DNA from: Cladocopium goreaui
Lineage: Eukaryota; Sar; Dinophyceae; Suessiales; Symbiodiniaceae
Assembly: GCA_947184155.2 (NCBI GenBank)
Contig: CAMXCT020002768.1
Location: forward strand, 1 to 64,000
Length of the DNA: 64,000 bases
Direction of reading: 5' to 3'
Part shown: in pieces, positions 29,925 to 41,334 of the stretch
How positions within the stretch are numbered: position 1 is the first letter of the stretch
Layout: each line of letters begins with the position of its first letter
Notes under the pieces: model-generated
The model's input: only the letters and a program-made list of their open reading frames with translations
Told to the model about the DNA's origin: nothing
The model's database searches: none
Translations under genes and position numbers: made by a program

Positions 29925-30465
29925 ACCATCTGAACAGATGTAAAACTTCTTATTGATTTTCACTAATTTGCAGAGGGGTGCAGAGCACAGTGGAGACTGC
30001 ACCCAACGAAGCTATCCACTTGTGCTGGAAGCAGAGTCTGATCAACTCTGTGTACCTGCAAAATTTGGTTTCAACTGTTGATCAAGCTGTTACACTGCGT
30101 TGTTTCGAATCTACACGGTTGCCACAATCTGTATTGCATGCGTCAGAACCTTCCTCAGATTTTCGCCGAAACCATATCGCCGACAATATTATGATTTTTT
30201 ACATATTTTCGCCGAGATCATGTCGCCGACGAACTTTGGGTCTTTTTGGAAACAATCGCCGAAACATTACTTTGAATTTTCTACTTGCTGGTCAAAACTC
30301 TATGGAATCTGGTTAAGACTACGTTTGACAATATTGGATGCCCTACATCGTTTTCGAGAAGTACCTCATGTGGCTCTTTCATTAATCTAATGATCTAGGC
30401 TGGTTTGCATGTTTCAGGATTCAGTTCCTGCCGGATCATATAATGATCCATTCTTGTCTAGTGTG
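29925..30465 (+). repeat. Element B right terminal direct repeat
   Basis: About 541 bp, same orientation as 17391-17932, with roughly ten substitutions or single-base indels between the two by eye. Terminal hairpins lie at 29927-29940 and 30433-30449. Confidence 0.88.
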
Positions 30466-30680
30466 TGCAAGCGTCTGTGTGTAACTGATTGTAACTGTGT
30501 GTGTGCAAGCGTCTGTGTGTAAAAGCTTTTGTGTGCAAAAGTGTCTGTGCGTCAAAGTGTTTGTGTGTAAAAGCTTTTGTGCGCAAAAGTGTCTGTGTGT
30601 CAAAGCGTCTGTGTGTAAAAGCGTCTGTGTGCAAAAGCGTCTGTGTGTAAAAGCGTCTGTGTGTAAAAGTGTTTGCGATG
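30466..30680. repeat. TGTGTGTAAAAGCGTC minisatellite downstream of element B
   Basis: Same 16-bp family as 17142-17390, with variants GTGTGCAAAAG and GTGTGTCAAAG. The flanking repeat on both sides of element B indicates insertion into, or preference for, this array. Confidence 0.82.
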
Positions 30681-30904
30681 CAAACTATTGTCTTGTACTT
30701 ATGCTATATTGTCTTGATACTCCTCTTCTCGACTGCCTATCACACATCTTTAATATATTGTTTTGTAATATGGTGTCTCCATACTAACAAGAGAAGACCC
30801 TACTCCTCTACGCTCTCGGGCCATCCGTCGTCTAGTTAAATTGCATCTTTTAGTTGAATCTCTGAGTTCCTGGGTGGACTTTTTGAACGTATCAAAGTTC
30901 CAAG

Positions 30905-33900
30905 GAGATCATGGAATCCATCGAGGTCGTCTTCGCACACTTTTCCCAGCCGGACGGATTTCTGGCTGAACGCCTCGGGGATGCCATGCGCGTTCTCGGG
31001 ATGAACCCCACGGAAGAAGAGGACGGGCATGGCTGCGATTTTCGGGGCGGGCTGACCTTTGGAGTTTTCATCACGAAAACTTGCATCTCCCTGTCCGTTG
31101 GGCCTGTTTGCCTTTTGTGCTTTTCTGTTTCGATCTGCAATCAGGTCCGCAAGCACTTGGCAGATCTTGGAGGGCCCCAGTACATTGAGGAAAGGACGTT
31201 TCACCATTTCATCAAGGACTCAGGGTTTGGGATTGGTCCCATGTTTGGTGAAGTTTCACGATGTTCCCGGCGTGTTTTTGGTAAAACCCGTGACTTTTCT
31301 GCTGTTTCCGCAATTTTTGGATGTTCAATCGATTTGCGCAGCACCTCGCAGGATGAATTGATCAAGCATTTCGAGAAAGTTCAGGCCAGTCAGATGATGA
31401 CAGCACAGGGCCCAATTTCATGTGTCCGTGCCAGGAAAAACTAGACTCAGACTCACTGGTACAGTTCTGCGCAGGTAGTGGTTGACTATTTGAAGCAATA
31501 TGACAAGGACGGCAAAGGTGCCTTGTCCAGGGAAGAATTGCAAGAAGCGATGCGAGGCGCGGTGTGAGATTTGTGGAGTTCCCTTGGGATGGACCGAGTT
31601 GATCGACTTTCGGAAGGAACTCGGAAGGAACTCGGAAGGAACTCGGATGACTCGGAAGATCTGTTGATTTTTCGGGTGCTCCGGGGTTCCTGCAACTTGC
31701 GTCCAGGAAGAGAGTGCCAGGAGCTCCAGGTGGGAGTTGCGCGGAAGCGACCTGAAATCTTCAAATTTCCCAAGCCAACAAACTGAAAAAAAGTGTTTCA
31801 CTTGTTAATGTTTCTTCCACTTCCCAAATTCAAACTCTTAAATCTACTGCGTTTTCACTTGTACACTTGGAAAACAACACTATTTTTGGTTTTCGCAGTG
31901 GTGAAAAATGGGTTGTTACTTCTTTGCGTGACCTTGGATTCACCACTGATGCTTTTTCTCACGCTTCCAATGTACAACTTGCAGAGTCACACAGCTTGCC
32001 ATGCGTCGCGAGGCAAGTGTCGCAAAGGTGCCGAGCAACAGCAACCTGGATGCAAACTGCAACTTGATAGTTTGCCAGTTTCCACAGGTTGTGGCATCCT
32101 TTGCTGCTCGAAATATGGACAATTCCCATACCACTTTAGGCAGGAAGTGGCCAAAAAAGGTCTAAATTTGGCTTTTTCTGGGCCTTGTTCTTTGTTGAAC
32201 CTTCTATTTTTCCAACGCACAAGGGCTCAGATCCCAGTTTATTTTGGCGCCTGAGGTCAAGGTCACCTGGACATCGTGGAGCTGGCAAAGTGTTTCTTGG
32301 AGCTTAGCGACTTTCAGGCGGGTTGCCGGGGACAGTCACTTTCTTCGTTGCACGTCTAAATCCAGGACATGAAAACTCATGAAAACAATTCTCTTTATTT
32401 CTTTTTCTCCCTTGGTCCTTTGAGTTGAGAATCTCTGAATTGCGCCATAAGTCTAGATATACAGTTGCTTGCTGATCCTTTTCTTCCTCAGAAGATTTGG
32501 CACGTATTGCATGGGTTGTAATGATGCTTTCACGTCAAACAATGCGGATTCATTCTGAAACTGAAGCTCTTTGACCGAAGTTCGGCCTTTAACTTTGCAA
32601 CCCTATCAATCAGAGTAAATCCACTTCTGGTTGTGCCGGCGAATGACATGTAGCAGTGTACTCATCGTGGCTTAGAAACGGTCACTTTGGCCAAAAAACA
32701 TGTAGCAGTGCAACAGATTCCTCACTTTGAATGTCAAGAGTGGCGTCATGCCGTTTCCTTAGTCCAACAAGAAGAAGGGCTCAACGAAAAAGTGAACAGA
32801 TCCCCAACACTAGACCATCAGATTGTTCTGAGACTTGGGGAGCCTACTGCACTTCCTTCATAGCTACTAACGCTTCTTTATTGGACCATCTTATATTTCT
32901 AAAGCTTTTGAGCGGGGAAGTGTGGCGCTTTTCTGACGCCATGGCTTAATCAAACAGGGACAAGGACGAGGTGACCCTTTTTCGTTTTCATAGAATTAGT
33001 GATCTTAAAGCCGTTGGGAACCATTGATCTTAATTAAGTTCTGTCTTTCTAGTTCAGAGTTGAGATTGTAATAAATTTCCTTGCTTAGGAAAGAGTCATA
33101 AAGACTCTAGGAATGTGCTGAGATAGCTCCCCAACATGATTGCAAACGCAAAGACAACGAACGCCCCTTAGTCCATGCCCAGCATTTATTATTTAGTGTT
33201 GATTTGAACGAAACACTGTAAAACGATAGGGTCCTCCCCAAAAAACGATAACTTCTATTTTTGTACCAGGCGTAAACAATTGCACTTCAGTGTGCTGTTT
33301 AGAAAAATTCAAAACATACTTTATGTAGGTGTTTTGAACGACTGTTCTAAGTTTTGATTGGGAGGTCAGGTTGCGGCCATTTGCTTTCCAGCTGTCTGGT
33401 GGAAATTTTGTCGTTGAATTTGGTGCCGCTGGGTGGTTTTCCGAAAGCTCCAAACATTTTTGCGCTTCAAATTTGACCGGACACAAACTGTGCACTTTGG
33501 CACTCCCGAGTCACTTTTCGGGCTTCATGGGTGACAAGGTTCGCCATGTTGCAGATGGGGTGTCCCTCCCTGCTTTTCTGTCAGGCAGACAAAACCAGTG
33601 CTGAAAAATGTCAACGAGGTCCAGGAACTCAGAGTTTTGAATCAATCTTGGAAGTGTGTCATACAGTCCTGATGCATCTTGTCAGCCTTGATATGGCACA
33701 CATGCGACAATTGGCCGAATCCTTCGCCGCTGCAAGCAGATTATTGCACCATGTTTGAAATATGCAGTCGTATTGAAGCGCATCTGGTGGTAGGGTACAG
33801 CTGTCCTCAGAGTTGCGCGAGTGGAGCCCATGTATGATGTCATTTGGATCATGGAAGGTGATTCACAGTGAACGTCACGCTTTTCCAGCTGCGTTTCTGA

Positions 33901-36005
33901 GGCAAAGACACTCAAGCTGCCGAGGACAGCGTGCCCCCGAAGTGGAAGAGAGTGTTTGTCTCTTCAACGGATAGGGCCACAAAAGAGTTCTCAGAAAGAA
34001 TTGCAACATATTCGATGTTGAACAGGTTATATTATGTTCAGTTGAGTTAACGATGGAGGGCCTTTGACATACAGAGCATCTCAACATGTGAGTACTCGAC
34101 ACGATTCTGACTGCAGGAGAGCGTGAGCGGCCCAGCATGAGGCTCAGGAATTGGACTGGATTTGGAAATGTGGTTTGTGTCAACCTTCTTGATTTCTGGA
34201 TTCCGGGTGAGAAAACAGACAAAATAGAGCCGGATGTGGCTCAGTGGGAGCAAAACTTCTTTGTTTGGAAAATCTTGTCAGGTGTGTGAAGGTAGAACGT
34301 GTTTTGTGGGCAACTCTGCGGTTTTTCCATGTCCTTCTATCGGTTGAATCAAAGATTAACAGCTGCCTGCTTTTTTCCTCATAAGACCTATGACTCTGAC
34401 CTCAGGATCCCTTGATATCTCTGATCTTGATATCTCTTGGTGTCCTCGTTTTCAAGGCCTACTCCGCACTGCTCAACCAGATTTTGGCCTCCACAGATGC
34501 TGTGTTCAAATACTTCTCCAAACCATCTGGACTTCCGGCTGCACGACTCGGGCATGCCCTGGGTGTTCTTGGGATGAACCTCACAGAAGATCAGGATCCT
34601 TGGCAGCAAATTTTGCTGCGTTTTTTGCTTTTCTGCTATCCTGTTGTGTTAATCAGTTAATGTTTGTTCCTGCTTCTGTTGAACACTAAAGTAAATCTGC
34701 CGCGATCAGGTCGAGAAGCGTTTGAAGGATCTGGGTCGTCCGGAGTACATCGGCCACAAGATGTTTCACAATCTCATTGAGGACTGGCGGTGTTCTTTTT
34801 CCTGAAGCTTATGTTGCTGCTGCAGATGTTTGAGAAGGAACATTTTTTCCGATCAAAAAAAAACACATATTCTCGAATTAAATCAATACAGCTATGAACA
34901 ATCTGAAGTTCTGCCATTTCTTGTGATCGCACGAGTTTCGATCTCCGCACCATGTGCAGAGATGAGAGGCCTTACAAGGCTGTGACTTTTTTCTGCAAGC
35001 TGCAGCATGGTGCAGGAAGAATTGGGAAAGCCGATTCCAAAAGTTCAGGCCAACCAAGTGATAGTTCATCATCAGGGGCGCGCCAATCAAGCTTGCAATC
35101 AAGCTTGCTGTCATGTTGGGATTTTACTCTCTCTTTCTCATCTCGTTCTGCGCAACAAATGATTTCGGAGACTCTGTTTCTCTGTTTGGCCATGTTTGGC
35201 CAGCGTGTATGCGCAGGAATTGCTAGACTATCTGAAGCAGTTTGATAAGGACGGCAAAGGTGCCTTGTCCAAGGAGGAACTACAAGAAGTGATGAGAGGC
35301 AGGATCCCCATTTCAAGAGAGATCAACACAGATGAGCTGATGAAACGTGGAGTGGAGAAAACCTCTGAAGGAAGGATGCCTCAGTGTCGCTCGAACTTTT
35401 GCCGCGTCCAGGAAGTGAGCTGAGCAATGACAAAGTCCAGGTAGGAGCTGCGCATGAAGGAACTGGGGATGGATGCTGTAGGTTGTAACAGGGTTACTCC
35501 GACTCATTGTAGGTAAATGATAGCCACGGGTAAATTGGTCATGTTCCTTCTATGTTTACCCAATTTACTGCCCTCGTGCCTGGGGTGTTTGGAGAACCCT
35601 GTTGTGACTAGAGGCCAGGTGGAAGCTGCAGTACCTTCAAACTTTGTCAACATTCCAAGTATCAGTAAACCCGCATTAGACGTCACCAGAGCAGTGCTTT
35701 CCCTGAAATCAATCCATTGCCGTTGAGGCCAGTCTTGGGAAGATGCCACGGAACAGCACCCCAGTTGCAAGCCAAAGCGCTCCCACGGTTCCCCCACAGA
35801 TGAGAACCACCATGAACCATGGTCTTGTTATTGAAGTTGTCATGGGGAAAAAATCCACGAGGTGCATTCCATTTCAAGGAAACCAGTTGCGTTGCCCGTG
35901 AGAAGTACGAGAAAAGCCATGTATAGCGACTATAGCCCGTGAGGTGAAGGCCACCTCGACATCGCAAAACTGTCCAAGTACTTCTTGGATCTTGGCGACT
36001 CTCAG
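30905..36005 (+). CDS. EF-hand gene with duplicated four-exon module
   Basis: Two colinear modules, each of exons a, b, c, d: a 30905-31021 and 34457-34594; b 31145-31216 and 34710-34781 (both 72 bp); c 31475-31556 and 35217-35298 (both 82 bp); d 32256-32317 and 35944-36005 (both 62 bp; starting 6 bp later is also possible). Exons a-b read VFxxFSxPxG..RLGxAxxVLGMNxTE then VxKxLxDLGxPxYI, like the helices of calmodulin-type hands. Exon c holds a canonical calcium loop DKDGKGALSREE or DKDGKGALSKEE. Exon d reads GHLDIxxLxKxFLxL. Phases agree (0, 0, 1, 0). Donors are GA after a and b, GC after c and d. An exon may be missing between c and d, because d begins mid-loop. The N- and C-termini are not identified. 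Likely a calcium sensor. Confidence 0.68.
31475..31556 (+). CDS. EF-hand exon c, first copy
   Basis: Encodes VVVDYLKQYDKDGKGALSRE and continues ELQEAMR. The 12-residue loop has Asp at 1 and 3, Gly at 6, Leu at 8 and Glu at 12, all the residues needed for Ca2+ binding. Acceptor CGCAG|G, donor CGAG|GC. Confidence 0.75.
32318..34456. other. Interval between the two EF-hand modules
   Basis: No exon with homology to the modules and no repeat array. Treated as intron or spacer. Confidence 0.45.
35217..35298 (+). CDS. EF-hand exon c, second copy
   Basis: Encodes ELLDYLKQFDKDGKGALSKE and continues ELQEVMR. It is nearly identical in protein to 31475-31556, with the same 82-bp length and phases. A competing reading continues past the GC donor for about 35 codons; the first copy stops quickly there, so the splice is preferred. 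Confidence 0.75.
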
Positions 36006-37021
36006 GCTCTGCAAGTGGTGTGATTTGGTGATATACCATAAACTTGACAACCTGCATGTCTGAATGACATGTAGACCCGCTCGTCAAGTCAGCCTTTTGT
36101 TGCCTTCCTTGATCCTGATCTCGAATAGCAAAGTATACTAATTGTGTTCGGCTCATCTTTGCAGATGAAAATCGACAAAAAAGAACGGAAGAACGGAACC
36201 TTCTCGTCGTCTCGACAGGTTGGGACGGAAGAGACACCCACCAGGCGGGCTGAGAGTTGTGGTATGTTGTGGTACTGACCGAATACTTTTTTCGCCTTTG
36301 GGCTTGGATATGACATTTGCGTGGGAAAGGTACTTTTCTTATCTACTGAATCTACTGCCGTATAGCTGATACGTGATGATATACTCACCAAGACGATACT
36401 CAGTGCCGGTGCTCACCTGACAATTGACACAGTTCTTGCCAGTTCTTGAGGACATCTCATGTGGATGTTTCAACATCCGAGATTGATCGAGCAAAACAAT
36501 GTACCTTCCTGGCATTTGTGACATGTTCTGACTTATAAGCTATATTGATATTCATGCAACATTGTCCCATCTCGGCATTTGGTTTGCAGAGGGGGAAAGG
36601 GATCGTTGATCTGTGCAGTCGGTGCTTAGGCGGGACGTCGCCTCCAGGGTGCGCGAAGCCTGGGAGCTCAGTGGCGATGAGGATCCCTTCAGTCATCGAG
36701 CCACTCTTTCCCCCCTGATTTTATTGATCCGAAGGAGGCTTTTCTTACCTTTTTTGATGCTAAAGCTCCCCATTTCTGCACCACTTTGAAATTGTTTCTT
36801 TAAATCCAGGGATCCCTCGGATTGGTGGTGTAACACAGCTTGAGTTGCCGGCGCCTAAGGCCATTGTTCGGATAGCGGAGGCAGAGGCCTGGTGCCCACC
36901 ATCATTCCAGCATGCATGTCAACCTAAGACAAGATCCTATCCTCGTCATTAAACCTCCGTGAGCGGGTTCTTGTTCGTCTTCTCCTGGTCGAGGATTGTT
37001 TTGTGGAGCCACATTTCCCAG
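36006..37021. other. No gene recognised
   Basis: Sequence between the last EF-hand exon and the first exon of the ISHAW gene. It may hold 5' exons of the latter (for example the open stretch after TTTGCAG near 36165), but nothing can be supported by homology or phase. Confidence 0.35.
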
Positions 37022-38263
37022 GAAAAATTGACACCAACGTCGACCAAGGCTCAATACGACTTGAAGGACGCAAAGGCGTTCGCGCAATTCCTCCACGACG
37101 CAGACGTACGTTTGGTTCGTGCCAGGTGCAAGTCCTACTGAGTCCTACTATTGTTACGGTTACGTGGGTTACGTAGTTCTTGCTGAGGGTTCCGGACTGC
37201 TTTCGACTTGCCGCGTCAAAACGCATCGCAGGTACCTCACTGAACTGGTTCTTTCTGGACGCCCACTGCCACGTCGCCAAGAACTCGAGTCCCAGACCTT
37301 TGATCTGCCTGACTCCGAGGCTGAAACAGCCTTGGTGAGCCACCAGGAAGTACAGACCTGGGCTGAAGGGAATAGGGATGCGATCATCTGCTCGATCTCC
37401 CATGCTTGGGAGACTCGCGAGCATCCAGATCCTTGTAGATATCAGCTGGAGCAGATTGCGCAGCGTGTTGCATTGTACGAAGCTGCTTTCAAGGCTGATG
37501 TTTGGGTGTTTTACGATTATGCATCGTTGTTCCAATTTGAGCGGCTCTGTCCAAAACAACAAAGCAGCTTCGGAGCAGCCATGCAAAATATGCATGTGAT
37601 GTATGCTCACGAGCACACGCTGACCCTGCGCATCGAAAGTCTCACACCAGATGATGTCTGGAATCGCATGATGGATAACGAGACGGAACTTGTCCCTGTT
37701 TATGACAAGGACGAGAAATGTGTCGTAGCCAAACCTTTGAAGGATTTGGTTGCGAACAAAGCCGCGTACCTTTCTCGCGGATGGTGCATGGCAGAGGTGG
37801 AATGGAGTTCACTCAGGTCTGGCTCTCAGAATGTACATGAGTTGTATCTTGATGTTTTGAACGCACGCTGCTTACAAATGCTTACTATATATATATAACG
37901 AGTCCTGTCACATTTCAGCTGCTGAGGACTGTGAACCTCCAGCACCAAAGAATCGACAACGTCGATGACCGCTCGGATGATGACAGCCGCCTGAATGGCA
38001 GGATCCCAACGACCCCTGCATATTTCCGCTCCAAAATGGAAAAGGCGGTCTTTACCCACAGATCCGATGCGGAAAGCGTCATCCGTTTGCAAGAAAAGAT
38101 ATTTTTCGAAAAGGTGACGGCCTGTGAGCACCTTGAGTTGGAAGGCCTTCCGGCCGATCAAATGCTGGCGTTGGCTCATGCTCTTCCGCTCTACAAGAAC
38201 TTGAAAAGCTTAAGGCTGAGAACCTTCAGATGCAGCGAGGAGGAGGTTGAACCCCTTGCAAAG
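37022..38263 (+). CDS. ISHAW/RGWC-motif protein with following LRR-like region (three exons, partial)
   Basis: Exons 37022-37125, 37232-37816 and 37927-38263 join in matching phases. The first ends CAG|GTGCAAG (phase 2) and the second ends CTCAG|GT (phase 2). The third begins G|ACT and ends AAG|GC (phase 0). The product runs FLHDADVRLVRA, RYLTELVLSGRPLPRRQ, ISHAWETREHPDP, VWVFYDYASLFQ, NMHVMYAHE, LSRGWCMAEVEWSS, and then in exon 3 CEHLELEGLP and LKSLRLRTF. The ISHAW..YDYASL..RGWC..E pattern recalls TIR/HET-like signalling folds that use a SHxW-type strand, but I cannot assign it firmly. Exon 3 looks like the start of an LRR region. The gene is open at both ends; a purine satellite begins about 290 bp downstream. 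Confidence 0.62.
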
Positions 38264-38555
38264 GCACATTGACCTGTATCATCGCTTGATCATGCAACGT
38301 TTTTGCATTCTTCAGTGTGCATGTGTCGACTCTCGCGCCCATGGAAGGCATTCGCAACCAGCGGATTGCAAATGCTCACAATCGACAATGACGACGTCAA
38401 GAGCTCTAAGCTGATGGTCAAGGCATTCTTGGGGTCCTCTTTTCAGCAACCTCCTTTTTCCCAAAAGCATCTTCGATGCTTGGGTTCTCGTTTAGTTGTT
38501 TAACCGCGTGGGGGAGCGACCTGGCTCGAACGGTGGTGTGCGGACAGCGTGGGTG
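38264..38555. other. Short non-repetitive stretch before the satellite block
   Basis: Probably intron or 3' flank of the preceding gene. No exon can be shown. Confidence 0.35.
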
Positions 38556-39108
38556 CAAGGGAAAGGAAAGGAAAGAAAAGGAAGGGAAAGGAAAGGAAAG
38601 GAAAGGAAAGGAAGGGAAAGGAAGGGAAAGGAAGGGAAAGGAAGGGAAAGGAAGGGAAAGGAAGGGAAAGGAAGGGACAGGAAGGGAAAGGAAGGGACAG
38701 GAAGGGAAAGGAAGGGAAAGGAAGGGAAACGAAGGGAAAAGGAAGGGAAAGGAAGGAAAAAGGAAGGAAAAAGGAAGGGAAAGGAAGGGAAAGGAAGGGA
38801 AAGGAAGGGAAAGGAAGGGAAAGGAAGGGAAAGGATGGGAAAGGAAGGGAAGGGAAGGGAAAGGAAGGGAAAGGATGGGAAAGGAAGGGACAGGAAGGGA
38901 AAGGAAGGGGCAGGAAGGGAAAGGAAGGGAAAGGAAGGGAAAGGAAGGGAAAGGAAGGGAAAGGAAGGGAAAGGATGGGAAAGGAAGGGAAAGGAAGGGA
39001 AAGGAAGGGAAAGGAAGGGAAAGGAAGGGAAAGGATGGGAAAGGAAGGGAAAGGAAGGGAAAGGATGGGAAAGGAACGGAAAAAGATGGGAAAGGAAGGG
39101 AAAGGAAT
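38556..39108. repeat. AAGGAAGGGA purine satellite
   Basis: A 10-bp period purine-only array on the + strand, about 550 bp, with variants GGATGGGA and GGACAGG. The ORFs of several hundred residues across it on both strands are repeat artefacts. Such tracts can form triplex DNA. Confidence 0.92.
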
Positions 39109-39109
39109 G

Positions 39110-41213
39110 GAGCGGACGGCTGCGGACGGCCTGGGTGCAAGGGAGTGGCTGGAAATGGGTGCGGGAGAAGAAGCCGCTGGTGATGAGCGACCTTGGCTGC
39201 GCGGACGGCTGCGGACGGCAAATGGGTGCGGAGAACTGCGCGGACGGCTGCGGACGGCGTGGGTGCAAGGGGGTGGCCGGAAATGGGTGGAGAGAAGAAG
39301 CCGCTGGTGATGAGCGACCTTGGCTGCGCGGACGGCTGCGGACTGCAAATGGGTGCGGAGAACTGCGTGGACGGCTGCGGACGGCCTGGGTGCAACGGAG
39401 TGGCTGGAAATGGGTGGGGAGAAGAAGCCGCTGGTGATGAGCGACCTTGGCTGCGCGGACGGCTGCGGACGGCAAATGGGTGCGGCGAACTGCGCGGACG
39501 GCGCTGCGGACGGCGTGAGTGCAAGGGGGCGGCTGGAAATGGATGGGGAGAAGAAGCCGCTGGTGATGAGCGACCTTGGCTGCGCGGACGGCTGCGGACG
39601 GCAAATGGGTGCGGAGAACTGCGCGGACAGCTGCGGACGGCGTGGGTGCAAGGGGGTGGCTGGAAATGGGTGGGGAGAAGAAGCCGCTGGTGATGAGCGA
39701 CCTTGGCTGCGCCGACGGCTGCGGACGGCAAACTGCGCGGATGGCTGCGGACGGCGTGGGTGAGCGAGCTTGGCTGCGCGGACGGCTGCGGACGGGGAAT
39801 GGGTGCGGAGAAGTGCGCGGACGGTTAGATGGCGCGAGTGCAACGGCGTGGCTGGAAATTGATGGGGAGAAGAAGCCGCTGGTGATGAGCGAGCGTGGCT
39901 GCGCGGACGGCTGCGGACGGCAAATGGGTGCGGAGAACTGCGTGGACGGCTGCGGACGGCGTGGGTGCAACGGAGTAGCTGGAAATGGGTGTGGAGAAGA
40001 AGCCGCTGGTGATGAGCGACCTTGGCTGCGCGGACGGCTGCGGACGGGGAATGGGTGCGGAGAACTGCGCGGACGGCTGCGGACGGCGTGGGTGCGGGGG
40101 TGGTTGGAAATGGGTGGAGAGAAGAAGCCGCTGGCGATGAGCGACCTTGGCTGCGCGGACGGCTGCGGACGGCAAATNNNNNNNNNNNNNNNNNNNNNNN
40201 NNNNNNNNNNNNNNNNNNNNNNNNNNNNNNNNNNNNNNNNNNNNNNNNNNNNNNNNNNNNNNNNNNNNNNNNNNNNNGGACGGTTGCGGATGGCGCGGGT
40301 GCAACGGAGTGGCTGGAAATGGGTGGGGAGAAGAAGCCGCTGGTGATGAGCGACCTTGGCTGCGCGGACGGCTGCGGACGGGAAATGGGTGCGGAGAATT
40401 GCGCGGACGGCTGCGGACGGCATGGGTGCAAGGGGGTGGCTGGAAATGGAAGCCGCTGGTGATGAACGAGCTCGGCTGCGCGGACGGCTGCGGACGGCAA
40501 ATGGGTGCGGAGAACTGTGCGGAAGGCTGCGGACGGCGTGGGTGCAACGGAGTGGCCGGAAATGGGTGGGGAGAAGAAGCCGCTGGTGATGAGCGAGCTT
40601 GGCTGCGCGGACGGCTGCGGACGGGAAATGGGTGCGGAGAATTGCGCAGACGGTTGCGGACGGCGTGGGTCCAAGGGAGTGGCTGGAAAGAGCTGGGGAG
40701 AAGAAGCCGCTGGTGATGAGCGAGCTTGGCTGCGCGGACGGCTGCGGACGGCAAATGGGTGGGGAGAATGGCGTGGATGGCGGACGGCGTGGGTGCAAGG
40801 GAGTGGCTGGAAATGGGTGGGGAGAAGAAGCCGCTGCTGATGAGCGAGCTTGGCTGCGCGGACGGCTGCGGACGGGAAATGGGTGGGGAGAATTGCGCGG
40901 ACGGTTGCGGAAAGCGTGTGTGCGAGGGAGTGGCTGGAAATGGGTGGGGAGACGAAGGCGCTGGAGATGAGAGAGCGTGGCTGCGCGGACGGCTGCGGAC
41001 GGGAAATGGGTTGGGAGAATTTCGCGGACGGCTGCGGACGGCGTGGGTGCAAGGGAGTGGCTGGAAAGAGCTGGGGAGAAGAAGCCGCTGGGGATGAGCG
41101 AGCTTGGCTGCGCGGACGGCTGCGGACGGGAAATGGGTGGGGAGAATTGCGCGGACGGCTGCGGACGGCGTGAGTGCAACGGAGTGGCTGGAAATGGGTG
41201 GGGAGAAGAACAA
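39110..41213. repeat. ~127-bp tandem satellite (GCGGACGGCTGCGGACGG)
   Basis: About sixteen units containing GAAGAAGCCGCTGGTGATGA, then TTGGCTGCGCGGACGGCTGC, AAATGGGTGCGGAGAA, a second CGGACGGCTGCGGACGGC and GTGGCTGGAAATGGGT. Unit starts near 39166, 39294, 39421, 39549 and 39677 give the period. An assembly gap of 100 N interrupts it. The apparent long ORFs are repeat artefacts. Confidence 0.9.
40178..40277. other. Assembly gap, 100 N
   Basis: Exactly 100 N inside the 127-bp satellite; probably a placeholder of unknown true length. Confidence 0.98.
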
Positions 41214-41334
41214 GATGCAGCCCACGAACGCGAATGCTCACACGTATGTTAATGTATATATGCAGTCACTCAGAACCATTTTCTGCAATAGTTTGTTTGA
41301 ACAGTCTTGTATATACATATTTCCCCTGTGACCA

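Larger units (their letters stand above)
17391..30465 (+). mobile_element. 13-kb Penelope-like retroelement with eight ORFs and direct terminal repeats (element B)
   Basis: Direct repeats of about 542 bp (17391-17932, 29925-30465), differing at roughly ten positions by eye, flank a leader and eight same-strand ORFs that fill 18446-29819. ORF3 carries GIY-YIG nuclease and reverse transcriptase motifs of the Penelope-like class. No integrase, aspartic protease, RNase H or tyrosine recombinase motif was found, so it is not a conventional LTR or DIRS element. Penelope-like elements often have direct 'pseudo-LTRs' from tandem insertion, and some clades carry the nuclease N-terminally; both fit here. 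Carrying seven further ORFs does not fit any Penelope-like element I know of. All eight ORFs are free of stops and frameshifts and the two repeats are very similar, so the copy is probably young. Confidence 0.82.

Noticed and set aside
17391..30465. Conventional LTR retrotransposon (Ty1/Ty3) or DIRS element
   Set aside because: No integrase, protease, RNase H, CCHC Gag or tyrosine recombinase motifs; the RT and GIY-YIG motifs are Penelope-like.
38418..41241. ORFs of 400-900 residues across the purine and 127-bp satellites on both strands
   Set aside because: Open frames are a by-product of stop-free tandem units; several frames and both strands are open at once and an N gap is spanned.
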